64,000 bases of DNA from IDS-8 sp040902105 (GTDB lineage: Bacteria; Pseudomonadota; Gammaproteobacteria; Steroidobacterales; Woeseiaceae): positions 124,001 to 188,000 of the forward strand of contig JBBDXW010000075.1 in NCBI GenBank assembly GCA_040902105.1, written 5' to 3'. Every line of letters begins with the position of its first letter. The first letter of the stretch is position 1. Below are positions 17,685 to 30,871 of this stretch, piece by piece. The notes under the pieces are model-generated. The model was given only the letters and a program-made list of their open reading frames with translations, ran no database searches and had not been told where the DNA came from. Position numbers and translations under genes: made by a program.

Positions 17685-18566
17685 ATGTCCGATTGGCGAG
17701 AACTGAAGGAAACGCTCAAGAGCCACGGCATCGTGCTTGTCGACGGTGCCAAACCCAGCGCTGTGGGCGGCGGCGACATCAGTGCAGCCTGGAGGATCGC
17801 CACCGACCGGGGCACGGTGTTCCTGAAGACGGGTCCGTCGGAGTTCCTCGACATTTTCTCCGCAGAAGCCGAAGGCCTTCGCGAACTGGCACGGGCGAAC
17901 GCGGTGCGGGTGCCTGGGGTGCATGGATTCGGCTCGAGCGGCGGCGACGCGTTTCTTGCGCTCGAGTGGCTGGACCTCGAACGGCCCGGCCGCGAAGCGG
18001 ATCGCCGACTTGGCGCGCAACTGGCGTTGCAGCACCGGAATACGCACGACAGCTTCGGTTGGCACCGGGATAACATGATCGGCACGACGCCGCAGCTGAA
18101 CGATCGCGACGACAACTGGGTTCGTTTCTTTCGCGAGCGCCGCCTGCTCATCCAAATGCAGCTTGCAGAAAGCAACGGCTTCGGCGGCGAGCTGCTGCAG
18201 GAAGGCGCGAGGCTCGCGAAAACCCCGGAACGCTTTTTCGAGGGCTACAGTCCGGAGCCGTCGCTTCTGCACGGCGACCTGTGGTGCGGGAACCGGGGGT
18301 CGGTCGGTGGCACTCCGGTCATCTTCGATCCGGCGGTTTACTACGGCGACCGCGAGTCCGACCTTGCCATGACGCGTTTATTCGGCGGTTTCGGTGACGA
18401 CTTCTATCGCGCGTACCAGGAAGCATGGCCGCTCGCGGACGGCCACGGGAGGCGCGTGGCCTTGTACCAGCTCTACCACGTACTGAACCATCTGAACATG
18501 TTCGGCAGGTCCTATCTCGCGAGGGCGCTTGGACTCATCCGCCAGCTGAACCGCAACGTGAATTGA
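17685..18566 (+). CDS. Fructosamine kinase family protein
   Basis: 293 residues from ATG 17685; the upstream open frame is repeat DNA. It matches the fructosamine-kinase/ketosamine-3-kinase family (aminoglycoside-phosphotransferase fold) at full length. Seen are the ATP loop GGGDISAAWRI, LKTG, ALEWLDL, the HDSFGWHRDNMIG segment that defines the family, the catalytic LLHGDLWCGN and FDPAVYYGDRESDLAM. The family phosphorylates sugar amines so that glycated proteins or small molecules are repaired. The bacterial substrate is not identifiable here. No operon partner; repeat blocks lie on both sides. Confidence 0.9.
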   Translation: MSDWRELKETLKSHGIVLVDGAKPSAVGGGDISAAWRIATDRGTVFLKTGPSEFLDIFSAEAEGLRELARANAVRVPGVHGFGSSGGDAFLALEWLDLERPGREADRRLGAQLALQHRNTHDSFGWHRDNMIGTTPQLNDRDDNWVRFFRERRLLIQMQLAESNGFGGELLQEGARLAKTPERFFEGYSPEPSLLHGDLWCGNRGSVGGTPVIFDPAVYYGDRESDLAMTRLFGGFGDDFYRAYQEAWPLADGHGRRVALYQLYHVLNHLNMFGRSYLARALGLIRQLNRNVN

Positions 18567-18610
18567 TTGCGCGATTAACACGGTCCCGTGCGGCGGTTTT
18601 AGTCACGGTG

Positions 18611-18634
18611 TTGGAGCCCGCGACAGCGGGCGAT
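18611..18634. repeat. REP-like palindrome, TTGGAGCC family, single copy
   Basis: Reads TTGGAGCCCGCGACAGCGGG plus CGAT, a 7-base stem with a short core, 44 bases downstream of the fructosamine-kinase-family gene. Same family as the copies at 34219, 46271, 46309, 59407 and 59445. Confidence 0.75.
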
Positions 18635-18678
18635 ACCCGCCCAAGGTAAAGCGACCTCGATTGCAGTCCATCAAGGAG

Positions 18679-18912
18679 CTATTGATACAAATGCCCGACC
18701 GCCAGCGGCCAGTCGATTCTTTCGCCCTCCCATTTCGATGTGCAGGTGTGCGGATCGATCTCCACACCGTCGAGGTCCTTCTTCAGATAGACCAGCACGT
18801 CGCTGTCGATAGGAATTGACGGTAAATAGCAGGAACGCGCGATTTCTTTTCCAACGGGATTGGTAAACACAATTCTGCCGTCGCCGGTCCGCTCACAGCC
18901 ATGTTTCTGTAC
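18679..18912 (-). CDS. Small hypothetical ORF, possibly a gene remnant
   Basis: About 77 codons if started at the GTG at 18912, or 63 from the GTG at 18870. The translation looks protein-like (FTNPVGKEIARSCYLPSIPI, then a VLVYLKKDLDGVEIDPHTC segment) and has ordinary composition, but I do not recognise a family. It lies in a stretch of lower GC with other degraded coding sequence and has no clear ribosome site, so it may be the tail of a decayed gene. Confidence 0.35.
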   Translation of the reverse strand, partial: VQKHGCERTGDGRIVFTNPVGKEIARSCYLPSIPIDSDVLVYLKKDLDGVEIDPHTCTSKWEGERIDWPLAVGHLYQ

Positions 18913-19082
18913 AGTAGTATATCATTAACACCTTGTTTTATCTAACTATTTTAGGTATTTCTCCATAAAATACGAGGATTCGCGTTCGCGGGATGGTGCG
19001 CCCGGAATCGTCGCCCGGGTGACGTGTTTCCGCGGTCGCACCTATCCCTTTCGCGCAGGCAAGGGGCCATTCTCCCGTGGTG

Positions 19083-19280
19083 TCATTCCAAGCTGACGCG
19101 CAGGCCGGATATCGGTTCAAAACACAGCCTGTCTTTGCTCGTGTATTGGGATTCGAGATCAAAGTATCTCGGCATCTCGTCGTAGTCGTCCCGGACATCG
19201 ATGCAGTTGGGCTGTCGATCTCCAACTCAACTGAACCCCAGGGGCGAGTATCAAGTTCGAGCGTTTGTATCTGGGCATGA
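19083..19280 (-). pseudogene. Frameshifted gene remnant of unknown family
   Basis: On the minus strand one frame reads TLELDTRPWGSVELEIDSP and, after a one-base shift near 19205-19228, another continues as CIDVRDDYDEMPRYFDLESQ and ends with SLE-stop at 19083. The two pieces join smoothly only if an indel is assumed. No start codon with a ribosome site was found. Function unknown. Confidence 0.4.
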
Positions 19281-19371
19281 TAGCCGCTTCAGAATGAATC
19301 TAATTCCAGAAGTGACTCGACGTACACGATGGGCCACTATCCCCCTGACGGGTCACTGCCCCGCCGACCTT

Positions 19372-20133
19372 TCAAATGGCCTCATACTCCCCCGACTCCT
19401 CGACGATATAAGGCTCCCCCAGGAAATCCTCCTCGAACAGATACAACTTCGTCCCCTCGGGCGCTTCAATTTCAACAAACGCGCCTTCAAACCCGGGGAA
19501 AGCACGGCTGCGTACACCGTGTCGCTCCATCGCTTCCGCGAGCTTCTCCCTGTCGCGGCATTTGAAGCAGAGTGAAGGCTTCTTCAGCGCGATGCTTTCG
19601 CTCAATCCGAGCGCTGCGCCGTCGGCATCGAAACGCATATGCGTCGTCGGCTCCTCGCGCATGCGTAACAATACCGGCGCGAGCGGTGCCCAGAATCTCC
19701 CCGTGCGCATCGCGCTCCGCACGGGCAATACCAGTTCGAACCATTCTCCACAGGCGGAGTGCCCGACATCGTCGAGGGGCGGCGAGAACGTTCTCGCCTC
19801 CAGCATCTTGATCATGTGTCCATCGCGGTCGTTGAAGCCGAGCTCGTTGAACACGTCCTCGTCGAGCTTGAGAAATGCGAACTCGAAACCATGATCGGTC
19901 ATCGCCCTGGCGTGCCGGGCGAGATCGGGATGGACGAACGTCAGCGTCGGGCTGTCGTCCAGGCGCTCGTGCAATCCTATGCAAAGCTCGCCGTCGCTGA
20001 CGACGGCGTATTTGTACTTCCAGACGTCGCCGATTTCGAGTTCCCTGAAGCCGAGCGACTTGTAGAAGCGAAGCGACTCGAGGATGTCGGGTGCGCGTAA
20101 GCTGAACTCCAGGAACCTGCCGAGCGTATTCAA
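19372..20133 (-). CDS. VOC (glyoxalase/bleomycin-resistance fold) superfamily protein
   Basis: 253 residues. The N-terminal half opens with a VOC module (FLEFSLRAPDILESLRFYKS, then LGFRELEIGD and a FNDRDGHMIKMLEARTF strand). The C-terminal half repeats the fold with GEWFELVLPV near its start and FVEIEAPEGTKLYLFEE near its end. It resembles ring-cleavage or glyoxalase-like proteins, but the enzymatic reaction is not clear. The start is a TTG overlapping the hemH stop as TTGA, so translation is probably coupled to hemH, which itself overlaps the thiolase gene upstream. Confidence 0.8.
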   Translation of the reverse strand: MNTLGRFLEFSLRAPDILESLRFYKSLGFRELEIGDVWKYKYAVVSDGELCIGLHERLDDSPTLTFVHPDLARHARAMTDHGFEFAFLKLDEDVFNELGFNDRDGHMIKMLEARTFSPPLDDVGHSACGEWFELVLPVRSAMRTGRFWAPLAPVLLRMREEPTTHMRFDADGAALGLSESIALKKPSLCFKCRDREKLAEAMERHGVRSRAFPGFEGAFVEIEAPEGTKLYLFEEDFLGEPYIVEESGEYEAI

Positions 20134-21245
20134 CGCGCTGCACCCGCATCACGGGCGCGCGCCGTACCGATGTCTGCTGCACGGGAAGTGTTTTTGCGGC
20201 TCCCGTCAGGAGACGCTTCGAGCCACCCGGCCGCATTTCTTTCAACGAGCCGGCAGAGAAACGAGACGTGATCGTCGCTCGCATTCAAAGCCGGAATGTA
20301 ACGAAGCTCACCGCCGCCGGCCGATGCGTAACGCTCTGCGTTTCGCATGGCGATTTCTTCGAGCGTTTCGAGGCAATCGACCGCGAACCCCGGACAAATC
20401 ACGTCGATTGTGCCCATTCGTTGCTTCCCCCATTGCTGCAGCGTTTCATCGGTGTACGGTCGCAACCACTCTTCGCGCCCGAGGCGCGACTGGAAGCTGA
20501 CCTGCCAGTCGCCTGCATCGAGTTGCAGCGCATCCGCGACCCGCTGGGCAGTTTCCAGGCATTGCCGATGATACGGATCGCCGTTCTCGACCATGCGACG
20601 CGGGATACCGTGGAACGAGAATAGCAGGCGCTCGCCGCGCCCGTGAACGCCCCAGGCGTCATTGACGCTTGCAGCGAGCGCCGCGGCGTAGCCCGGACGG
20701 TCGTAGTAGTGAGTGATAAAGCGCAGTTCCGGAACCCAGCGGCGCCGCGACAGCGCGCGCGTGACCGCGTCGAACACGGAGCCGGTCGTCGAGCCCGAGT
20801 ACTGCGGATAGAGTGGAAGCGCGACGATGCGCCTAACTCCTTGCTCATGCATTTTCTGCAACGCCGAATCGATGGAGGGATTGCCGTAGGACATCGCCGG
20901 CTGCACGATGATGCTGCCGGAAAGCTGCACCGACAGTTTTGACTGCATCGCCTGCGCGACGTCGGTCGTAAGTTTAAGCAACGGAGATCCCTCATCCGTC
21001 CAGATCTTGCGATAGGCCGCGGCGGAGCGCGCAGGGCGCACGCGCAGGATGACCCCGTTCAACACCAGCCACCAGAGCCATCGAGGCCATTCGACGACGC
21101 GTGGATCGGAGAGGAATTGCTTCAGGTAACGCCGGACCGCGGCCGGCGTGGGTTCATCCGGCGTGCCCAGATTGACGACGAGCACGCCGAGGGACTCTCG
21201 AAGCCCCTGCTCATGCTCCGGCGATGATTCATACAGCGGCATCAT
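20130..21245 (-). CDS. hemH: Ferrochelatase
   Basis: 371 residues. Inserts Fe2+ into protoporphyrin IX, the last step of haem synthesis, at the inner face of the cytoplasmic membrane. Seen are the N-terminal GVLVVNLGTPDEPTP, LPLYPQYSGSTTGS, the catalytic His in LLFSFHGIPRRMVENGDPY and the second metal or proton-path motif CPGFAVDCLETLEEI. The C-terminal 25 residues are an Arg/Ala-rich tail not typical of the family. It overlaps the thiolase stop (ATGA) and the VOC start (TTGA), making a three-gene translationally coupled unit. Confidence 0.95.
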   Translation of the reverse strand: MMPLYESSPEHEQGLRESLGVLVVNLGTPDEPTPAAVRRYLKQFLSDPRVVEWPRWLWWLVLNGVILRVRPARSAAAYRKIWTDEGSPLLKLTTDVAQAMQSKLSVQLSGSIIVQPAMSYGNPSIDSALQKMHEQGVRRIVALPLYPQYSGSTTGSVFDAVTRALSRRRWVPELRFITHYYDRPGYAAALAASVNDAWGVHGRGERLLFSFHGIPRRMVENGDPYHRQCLETAQRVADALQLDAGDWQVSFQSRLGREEWLRPYTDETLQQWGKQRMGTIDVICPGFAVDCLETLEEIAMRNAERYASAGGGELRYIPALNASDDHVSFLCRLVERNAAGWLEASPDGSRKNTSRAADIGTARARDAGAAR

Positions 21246-22540
21246 TTCGGCGCCGCAGCTTCCATGATTGCCGTGACGCCCATGCCGCCGGCGGTGCAGA
21301 CGGAGATCAGACCGCGTCCCGAGCCTTGTTCGTGAAGCAGCTTCGCCATCGTCGCAACGATGCGGGCGCCGGTCGCTGCAAACGGATGACCGATTGCGAT
21401 GCTGCCGCCCTTGACGTTGAGTTTCGCGAGGTCGATAGGGCCCATTGGCTCATTCCGCCCCAGTCTTTCCCGGCAGAACGCCTCAGACTGCCAGGCTTTC
21501 AGCGTTGCGATTGTCTGGGCGGCGAACGCTTCATGAATTTCGTAAAAATCGAAATCCTGCAGCTTCAGGTTGGCTACTTTCAGCAGGTCGGAGACCGCGT
21601 AGGCCGGCGCCATCAGCAGCCCCTCGACGCCGATGAAATTTACCGCCGCCACCTTGCAGAACGTCAGGTACGCATGGACGGCGAGGTTCTTCTTCCTGGC
21701 CCAGACCTCCGATGAGAGAAGAACCGCCGCGGCGCCGTCCGTAAGCGGCGTGCTGTTACCGGCAGTCATGGTACCCGTGCCGCTCTTGTCGTAAACGGGC
21801 TTCAGCCTGGCCAGCTTCTCGAAGCTGGTGTCGCGCCGAATATTGTTGTCTTCCGAGGTGCCGCGGAACGGCACGACGAGGTCACTGTAAAAGCCTGCGT
21901 CGTAGGCTTTCGCAGCCTTCATATGGCTGGCCAGCGCCAGCTGATCCTGATGTTCGCGGCTTACCTCGAATTCCTTCGCGGTGATTTCGGTGTGTTCCCC
22001 CATCGACAGCCTGGTCCGCGGCTCCACCACCCCCGGAAGCTCCGGCTTGAAATGCTTCGGCCGCAATTTCAGCCACGGCAGTGCTTTCTCCTTGAAGGAC
22101 TTGCCGCGGTGGCTGGCCAGGAGTATCGAACGGTACTCGTCCGGATAGACAATCGGCGCGTCGCTGATCGAATCGGTGCCGCCGGCCACGCCGGCCTCGA
22201 TCTGGCCAAGCGCGATCCTGTTGCCGATCAGGATACACGCCTCGAGACTCGTTCCACAGGCGCGCTGCAGGTCGACACCGGGCGTCCTTAAGGAGAGTCC
22301 GGAGCCGATGACGCTTTCGCGGGCCAGGTTCCAGTCGCGAGAGTGCTTGATCACCGCACCGAGCGCGACGTCACCCAGCGTCTGTCCCTTCAAATCGTAT
22401 TTCTGGACAATGGCCTTCAGCGTGGCCGTCATCATGTCCTGATTCGAACAGTCGGCGTAGTTGGTGTGAGCGCGGCAAAAAGGAATGCGCAAACCCCCAA
22501 CGACTGCGACTCGAATCGCTCGTCCATCGTGCCACATCAT
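21242..22540 (-). CDS. Acetyl-CoA acyltransferase (FadI-like thiolase)
   Basis: 432 residues. Thiolase cleaving 3-ketoacyl-CoA with CoA, or condensing acetyl-CoA. The nucleophile Cys is in LQRACGTSLEA. The GHP motif is GGSIAIGHPFAATGAR, the second catalytic Cys lies in CTAGGMGV, and NEAF appears as IHEAFAAQ (His in place of Asn), as in FadI-type enzymes. A GGAGG ribosome site precedes the ATG. It is the first gene of a coupled thiolase-hemH-VOC unit. No multifunctional FadB/FadJ partner is in the window, so the exact pathway (fatty acid oxidation or another acyl-CoA route) is open. Confidence 0.9.
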   Translation of the reverse strand: MMWHDGRAIRVAVVGGLRIPFCRAHTNYADCSNQDMMTATLKAIVQKYDLKGQTLGDVALGAVIKHSRDWNLARESVIGSGLSLRTPGVDLQRACGTSLEACILIGNRIALGQIEAGVAGGTDSISDAPIVYPDEYRSILLASHRGKSFKEKALPWLKLRPKHFKPELPGVVEPRTRLSMGEHTEITAKEFEVSREHQDQLALASHMKAAKAYDAGFYSDLVVPFRGTSEDNNIRRDTSFEKLARLKPVYDKSGTGTMTAGNSTPLTDGAAAVLLSSEVWARKKNLAVHAYLTFCKVAAVNFIGVEGLLMAPAYAVSDLLKVANLKLQDFDFYEIHEAFAAQTIATLKAWQSEAFCRERLGRNEPMGPIDLAKLNVKGGSIAIGHPFAATGARIVATMAKLLHEQGSGRGLISVCTAGGMGVTAIMEAAAPK

Positions 22541-22710
22541 TGCCTCCGGATACCTGTGGAGCAGGGCAGTTTGATCCGAATGCGGCCAACTTTACTATAG
22601 GGCCGCTCTGAATACCTCACGAGGCATGGCATTGCAGCCGTAATTGATCAATTCGCGTGCTAAAGTCGCGCCGCGATTTATAGATCACTCCCGCAGCAAC
22701 AAGAACCCGC

Positions 22711-24072
22711 ATGACGACATTTGCATCGACAGGGACCTGGCTTGCCGAGACGAAAGCACTGTTGCGTCTCGCGGCGCCGCTGATCGTGAACAGCCTGTCG
22801 ATCGCAGGCATGCAATTTGCCGATGCTGTCATGGCCGGGCGCCTGGGTGCACATGCGCTCGCCGCGGTCGCTGTGGGTGCAAGCGTCTGGTTTCTCGGCT
22901 TTACCGTATGTCTTGGCCTGATGATGGCCATTTCGCCGATCGCGGCGCGGCACTATGGCGCCGGCGAATCGCGCCTGATAGGCAGGTACACGCGGCAGGG
23001 ACTGCTACTGGCCGTGCTCCTCGGTGTGACGGTCATGACGCTCACGTGGCTGTTCGTCGATCCGGTGCTGACTCACCTGAAGATCGACAGCGAGTTTCGC
23101 CATATCACGGTCGCTTACGTGCAGGCAATCATGATGGGCGCGCCTGCAATCTGCGTGTTTCTGGCGTTGCGGTTCACGACCGAAGGAATCGGGCATACGC
23201 GTCCCATCATGTACACGTCTCTTTTCGGGCTGGTGTGCAACGTGTTCCTGAACTACGTGTTCATATACGGAAAGCACGGCGCGCCGGCATTGGGAGCGGT
23301 CGGCTGCGGCGTAGCGAGCGCGATCACGATGTGGTTGATGATGATCCTGCTCGGCGGGTATATGATTTTGCACCCGCTTTACCGGCCGCTGCATATTTTT
23401 CGCCGCGTGCCGTATCTTCGTCTGCCGGTACTGAAGGAAATTCTGCTGCTGGGCGTACCTATCGCAGTGACGATCACGGCAGAGTCGGGACTCTTCTCCG
23501 CGGTGTCGATTCTGATTGGCACGCTGGGCGCGGAAATCACCGCCGCGCACCAGATCGCGATCAACTTCGCATCGACGATGTTCATGGTGCCGCTGGCATT
23601 GAGTGCCGCAACGACGATCAGGGTCGGCCATGCATTGGGAGCTGGCAATCCGGCGGCCGCGCGCTTCTCAGGCACCACCGGCATCTCGGTGTGCGCGGCG
23701 TTCATGACCTGTTCCGCAGCGTTCATGCTGCTGTTCCGGGACGCCGTCGTGAGCCTTTACACGAACGATCCCTCGGTCCGGGCAATCGCGATCAGCCTGC
23801 TGCTGATGGCGGCGATATTCCAGGTTGCAGACGGAGTTCAGATCGGTGCGGCAGGCGCGTTGCGCGGTTACAAGGACACACGCGTGCCGATGGTGATCAA
23901 CACCTTTGCATACTGGGTGTTGGCGTTCCCGCTTGCGTATCTTGCTGCGCTTACGTTTCGCGCGCCGCCCGAGTATATCTGGGCAGGATTCGTGCTCGGG
24001 CTGTCAGTCGCAGCGTTGCTGCTGACGATTCGCTATCGCAGCGTCTCGCGAAAGGCCCTTACGGAAGCGTAA
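22711..24072 (+). CDS. MATE family efflux transporter (NorM-like)
   Basis: 453 residues with twelve predicted membrane helices in two similar halves. MATE features seen are LAAPLIVNSLS, FADAVMAGRLG, SPIAARHYGAG and the second-half repeats QIAINFASTMFMVPLALS and AGALRGYKDTRVPM. It should export cationic drugs or metabolites by Na+ or H+ antiport in the inner membrane. It is divergent from the thiolase gene and appears to be transcribed alone. It is the first of three MATE-fold proteins in this window. Confidence 0.93.
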   Translation: MTTFASTGTWLAETKALLRLAAPLIVNSLSIAGMQFADAVMAGRLGAHALAAVAVGASVWFLGFTVCLGLMMAISPIAARHYGAGESRLIGRYTRQGLLLAVLLGVTVMTLTWLFVDPVLTHLKIDSEFRHITVAYVQAIMMGAPAICVFLALRFTTEGIGHTRPIMYTSLFGLVCNVFLNYVFIYGKHGAPALGAVGCGVASAITMWLMMILLGGYMILHPLYRPLHIFRRVPYLRLPVLKEILLLGVPIAVTITAESGLFSAVSILIGTLGAEITAAHQIAINFASTMFMVPLALSAATTIRVGHALGAGNPAAARFSGTTGISVCAAFMTCSAAFMLLFRDAVVSLYTNDPSVRAIAISLLLMAAIFQVADGVQIGAAGALRGYKDTRVPMVINTFAYWVLAFPLAYLAALTFRAPPEYIWAGFVLGLSVAALLLTIRYRSVSRKALTEA

Positions 24073-24084
24073 ACCTTGATGGTA

Positions 24085-24750
24085 CTAGCCGCCCTGGCCG
24101 AACGTCGGGCCATCGCCTGCGAGGTATTCCTCTTCCTCCGGGGTGTTTTTCCGGTTCAGCAGTTTGTTCCGGTGCGGGAAGCGGCCGAACTGCTGGATGA
24201 TGTCGTGATGCAGTTCCGCAAACTGTGACACCGTTTCGAAGGTCTCGCGGTAGGTTGGAGACACCGATTTCGCAAGGCGCTGAAAAATCTCGACGGACTT
24301 CTTCTGCACCTTGCGCGACTCCGCGTGCTGCAAGGGCATATAGAAAAAGACACGCTGGATGGACGTGAGGCCCTTGTCCTTTTTCTGCATCGCGCCTTCG
24401 ACGCAAAACTTGAGCGCGGCCTTGTCTTTTGCGAATGCCTCTGCACCACCCCGGTAGATGTTACGCCTGAACTGGTCGAGCAGAATAATGAGCGCCAGGC
24501 GGCCTTTCGGCTGGTGAGCCCAGTAGTCGATATTGCCGTTCGAAGCGTCCTCGACGTCGTGCGAAAATTCTTTCTCGATCTCGTGATCGAAGACCGGGTC
24601 TTCGCCGAACCACGTATCCATGCGGCCGTCGATTTGCGGGGCTGTGAGTTCGTGTTCCTTGAACCAGAACGACAGAATGCGCTCGATCCGGATCTGGTCG
24701 TCATCCGTTATGGTCGCATCCATGCTTTCACTGAGAAGTTTTACTGACAT
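24085..24750 (-). CDS. DUF924 family protein
   Basis: 221 residues from the ATG at 24750; the open frame upstream runs into a REP copy. It matches DUF924 at full length. The hallmark segments are ILSFWF near the start, WFGEDPVFD, GRLALIILLDQFRRNIYRG, FFYMPLQHAES and FGRFPHRNKLL. The family has a TPR-like helical fold and no established function. It converges with the MATE gene, with only 12 bases between the stops. An alternative start at 24723 would remove nine residues. Confidence 0.88.
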   Translation of the reverse strand: MSVKLLSESMDATITDDDQIRIERILSFWFKEHELTAPQIDGRMDTWFGEDPVFDHEIEKEFSHDVEDASNGNIDYWAHQPKGRLALIILLDQFRRNIYRGGAEAFAKDKAALKFCVEGAMQKKDKGLTSIQRVFFYMPLQHAESRKVQKKSVEIFQRLAKSVSPTYRETFETVSQFAELHHDIIQQFGRFPHRNKLLNRKNTPEEEEYLAGDGPTFGQGG

Positions 24751-24783
24751 ATCGACGGCTCGGGCAGTGCGGAAGACTCCATT

Positions 24784-24806
24784 GTAGGAGCCCGCCATGC
24801 GGACGA
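24784..24806. repeat. Degenerate GTAG-type REP copy
   Basis: Reads GTAGGAGCCCGCCATGCGGA, an incomplete member that lacks the GGGCGAC half. It lies upstream of the DUF924 gene. Confidence 0.55.
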
Positions 24807-24995
24807 TCAACGTCGAAGGTATTGATACCGCAATGCCGGGCGTCCTGCATCACGTATCTGCGACCCGCGTCACGGAATGACACCGCCCCGTCCGCACAAT
24901 AGTGCCCTGTACGGTAACACGACGACCGCCTGAAATGGCGCAGAAACAGCCTGCGGTAGCGATACTTCGAGCGAACGCCAGCGGACCCCGGCAAC

Positions 24996-25472
24996 TTGCA
25001 CACGCAAAAACACACAACCGGCATCATTCCCATAAGCTGCATTGCAGCCGCCCTGGCTTGCGCGGCCGTCGGCGCCTGCACCCCGTCGCCCGAGCCGGAA
25101 GAAGCGGTCCGGCTCTGGGTAAACGACGCACAGGCCGCAGTCGAGGAGCAGGACCGCAACGGCTTGATGGAGATGATTTCGGAAAGCTACGTCGATGCGC
25201 GCGGCAACGACCGGTCCGATCTCGAACAGATGCTGCGCATCTGGTTTCTGCGTAACAGAAACGCCGTCGTGGTTTCCAGAATCGATGACCTGACCGTTGT
25301 CGGGGACACGGCCGCGCACGTACTGCTCACGGTCGGCATGGCCGGCACCGGTGACGGCGTATTGGGGCTCACCGCCGACGCCTGGCGATTCGAGCTCGAA
25401 CTCGAGAACGGCGGAGACCGATGGGTGCTCATCGGCGCACGTTGGGCGGAACTCGGTGAGGACCTGCGCTGA
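24996..25472 (+). CDS. Putative lipoprotein with NTF2-like domain
   Basis: 158 residues with an N-terminal hydrophobic segment ending AAVGAC (Cys at about 28), consistent with a lipoprotein signal. The rest (about 38-155) is compatible with an NTF2/SnoaL-like fold: an early helix AVRLWVNDAQAAVEEQDRNG, a mid-domain LRIWFLRNR helix and a final WVLIGARWAEL strand. The start is a TTG at 24996 because no ATG precedes the signal segment; the ribosome site is weak. It is followed 33 bases later by another lipoprotein gene. Substrate or partner unknown. Confidence 0.7.
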   Translation: MHTQKHTTGIIPISCIAAALACAAVGACTPSPEPEEAVRLWVNDAQAAVEEQDRNGLMEMISESYVDARGNDRSDLEQMLRIWFLRNRNAVVVSRIDDLTVVGDTAAHVLLTVGMAGTGDGVLGLTADAWRFELELENGGDRWVLIGARWAELGEDLR

Positions 25473-25505
25473 CGCGCGTGATGCTGCGGCCCACGGGTTA
25501 AGGTA

Positions 25506-25985
25506 ATGAAACACTTCAATCTCAATGCTCATTGTTGGTCGTTGCTCGCGGCCGTGCTCCTGTCGTCGTGCGCGACGACCAGGCCAACGATCCAGACTCC
25601 TGACGTTATCCTGACAAGCGTTCAGGTCGACAACATCGGGATCGGCGCGCAGTCGTTCCTGCTTGGATTCTCGGTGAACAACCCGAATCCGTTTCCACTG
25701 CCTGTAAAGAGCATCCGTTACGACCTTCTCCTCGACGGCCAGAAGTTCGCCGGCGGAGAAACGCAGGGCGATTTTGTCGTCTCGGCGCGCGGCGACGGCG
25801 CGTTCGTCATCGGTGTCGAACTGGATGTGCTGCAGTCCGCCTCGCAACTGGCATCTCTGCTTCGCGGCGGCATGCGTGAACCTGTCGGGTACGAACTGCA
25901 GGGCAGGCTCGCGGTCGGCATACCGTTTGCAAGGCCGATACCGTTCTCGAATTCAGGCGTCATCCGCGTCCGATCCGGCTCATAG
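25506..25985 (+). CDS. LEA type 2 (WHy-domain) family lipoprotein
   Basis: 159 residues with a lipoprotein signal (LLSSCATT, Cys at about 22) and a WHy/LEA14-like beta-sandwich: FLLGFSVNNPNPFPLPVKSI is the family hallmark, followed by YDLLLDGQKFAGGE. Such proteins resemble plant LEA14 and are thought to help in stress tolerance or outer-membrane upkeep. It probably forms a two-gene unit with the preceding lipoprotein. It is moderately well supported by the NPNPFP motif alone. Confidence 0.85.
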   Translation: MKHFNLNAHCWSLLAAVLLSSCATTRPTIQTPDVILTSVQVDNIGIGAQSFLLGFSVNNPNPFPLPVKSIRYDLLLDGQKFAGGETQGDFVVSARGDGAFVIGVELDVLQSASQLASLLRGGMREPVGYELQGRLAVGIPFARPIPFSNSGVIRVRSGS

Positions 25986-26397
25986 CCCAGGCAAGGCCGT
26001 CGACAAGAACGGCAGGCGCGACGTCCCGCACCGGTTTTCGTTACGCGGGTAACAATCGAGGAGCGGATGACGGGCCACCGGGATGTCCCCTTGCCCCGGT
26101 AACAGATTGGCGCTATAGCGTTATCCTGACGCCCCGGACTCCGGCAGCGGCACGGTGCAGCTGGCAGAATTGAGAAACGCTGTCTTATACTCGGCCACTC
26201 GGGTTGTTTCAGAACGTTATCGCCAGGGTGCCGCTTGGACAGGCGCCCCGGCCGAGTGACTGTGCTCCAAAGACAACCTTCGCGGCAGAGGCTCCTGGGC
26301 GACGCCGCAATCTGATTTGCGGAATTTCTTGTTTCAGGCACGCATTCTTAAAGTGCGTGCGCCATCGAGGCGCGCATGAGCGTGCTTCGGAGCAGCG
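25986..26397. other. 412-base gap upstream of gltB
   Basis: No gene. It contains a TATACT hexamer at 26186-26191 without a convincing -35 partner, and a 7-base-pair hairpin at 26338-26360 (GCACGCA, 9-base loop, TGCGTGC) about 38 bases before the gltB start. It is the likely leader and control region of gltBD. No sigma-54 -24/-12 element was found. Confidence 0.5.
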
Positions 26398-30855
<4,458 letters not shown>

Positions 30856-30871
30856 GGCCAGACAGAACGGA

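Larger units (their letters stand above)
18567..19371. other. 805-base stretch without an intact gene; degraded remnants
   Basis: Between the kinase gene and the VOC gene. It holds one REP copy (18611-18634), a possible small minus-strand ORF (18679-18912), an AT-rich patch around 18905-18970 unlike the surroundings, and a frameshifted minus-strand remnant (about 19083-19280). Longer open frames here read as low-complexity shadows. No transposase or tRNA was seen. Confidence 0.6.

Noticed and set aside
15590..18566. HNH nuclease, exonuclease and kinase as a defence system
   Set aside because: Each gene has its own start signals, they are separated by repeat blocks, and no methylase, helicase or toxin partner is present.
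26161..26200. Sigma-54 promoter before gltB
   Set aside because: TGGCAGAATTGAGAAACG lacks the GG-N10-GC spacing of -24/-12 elements.
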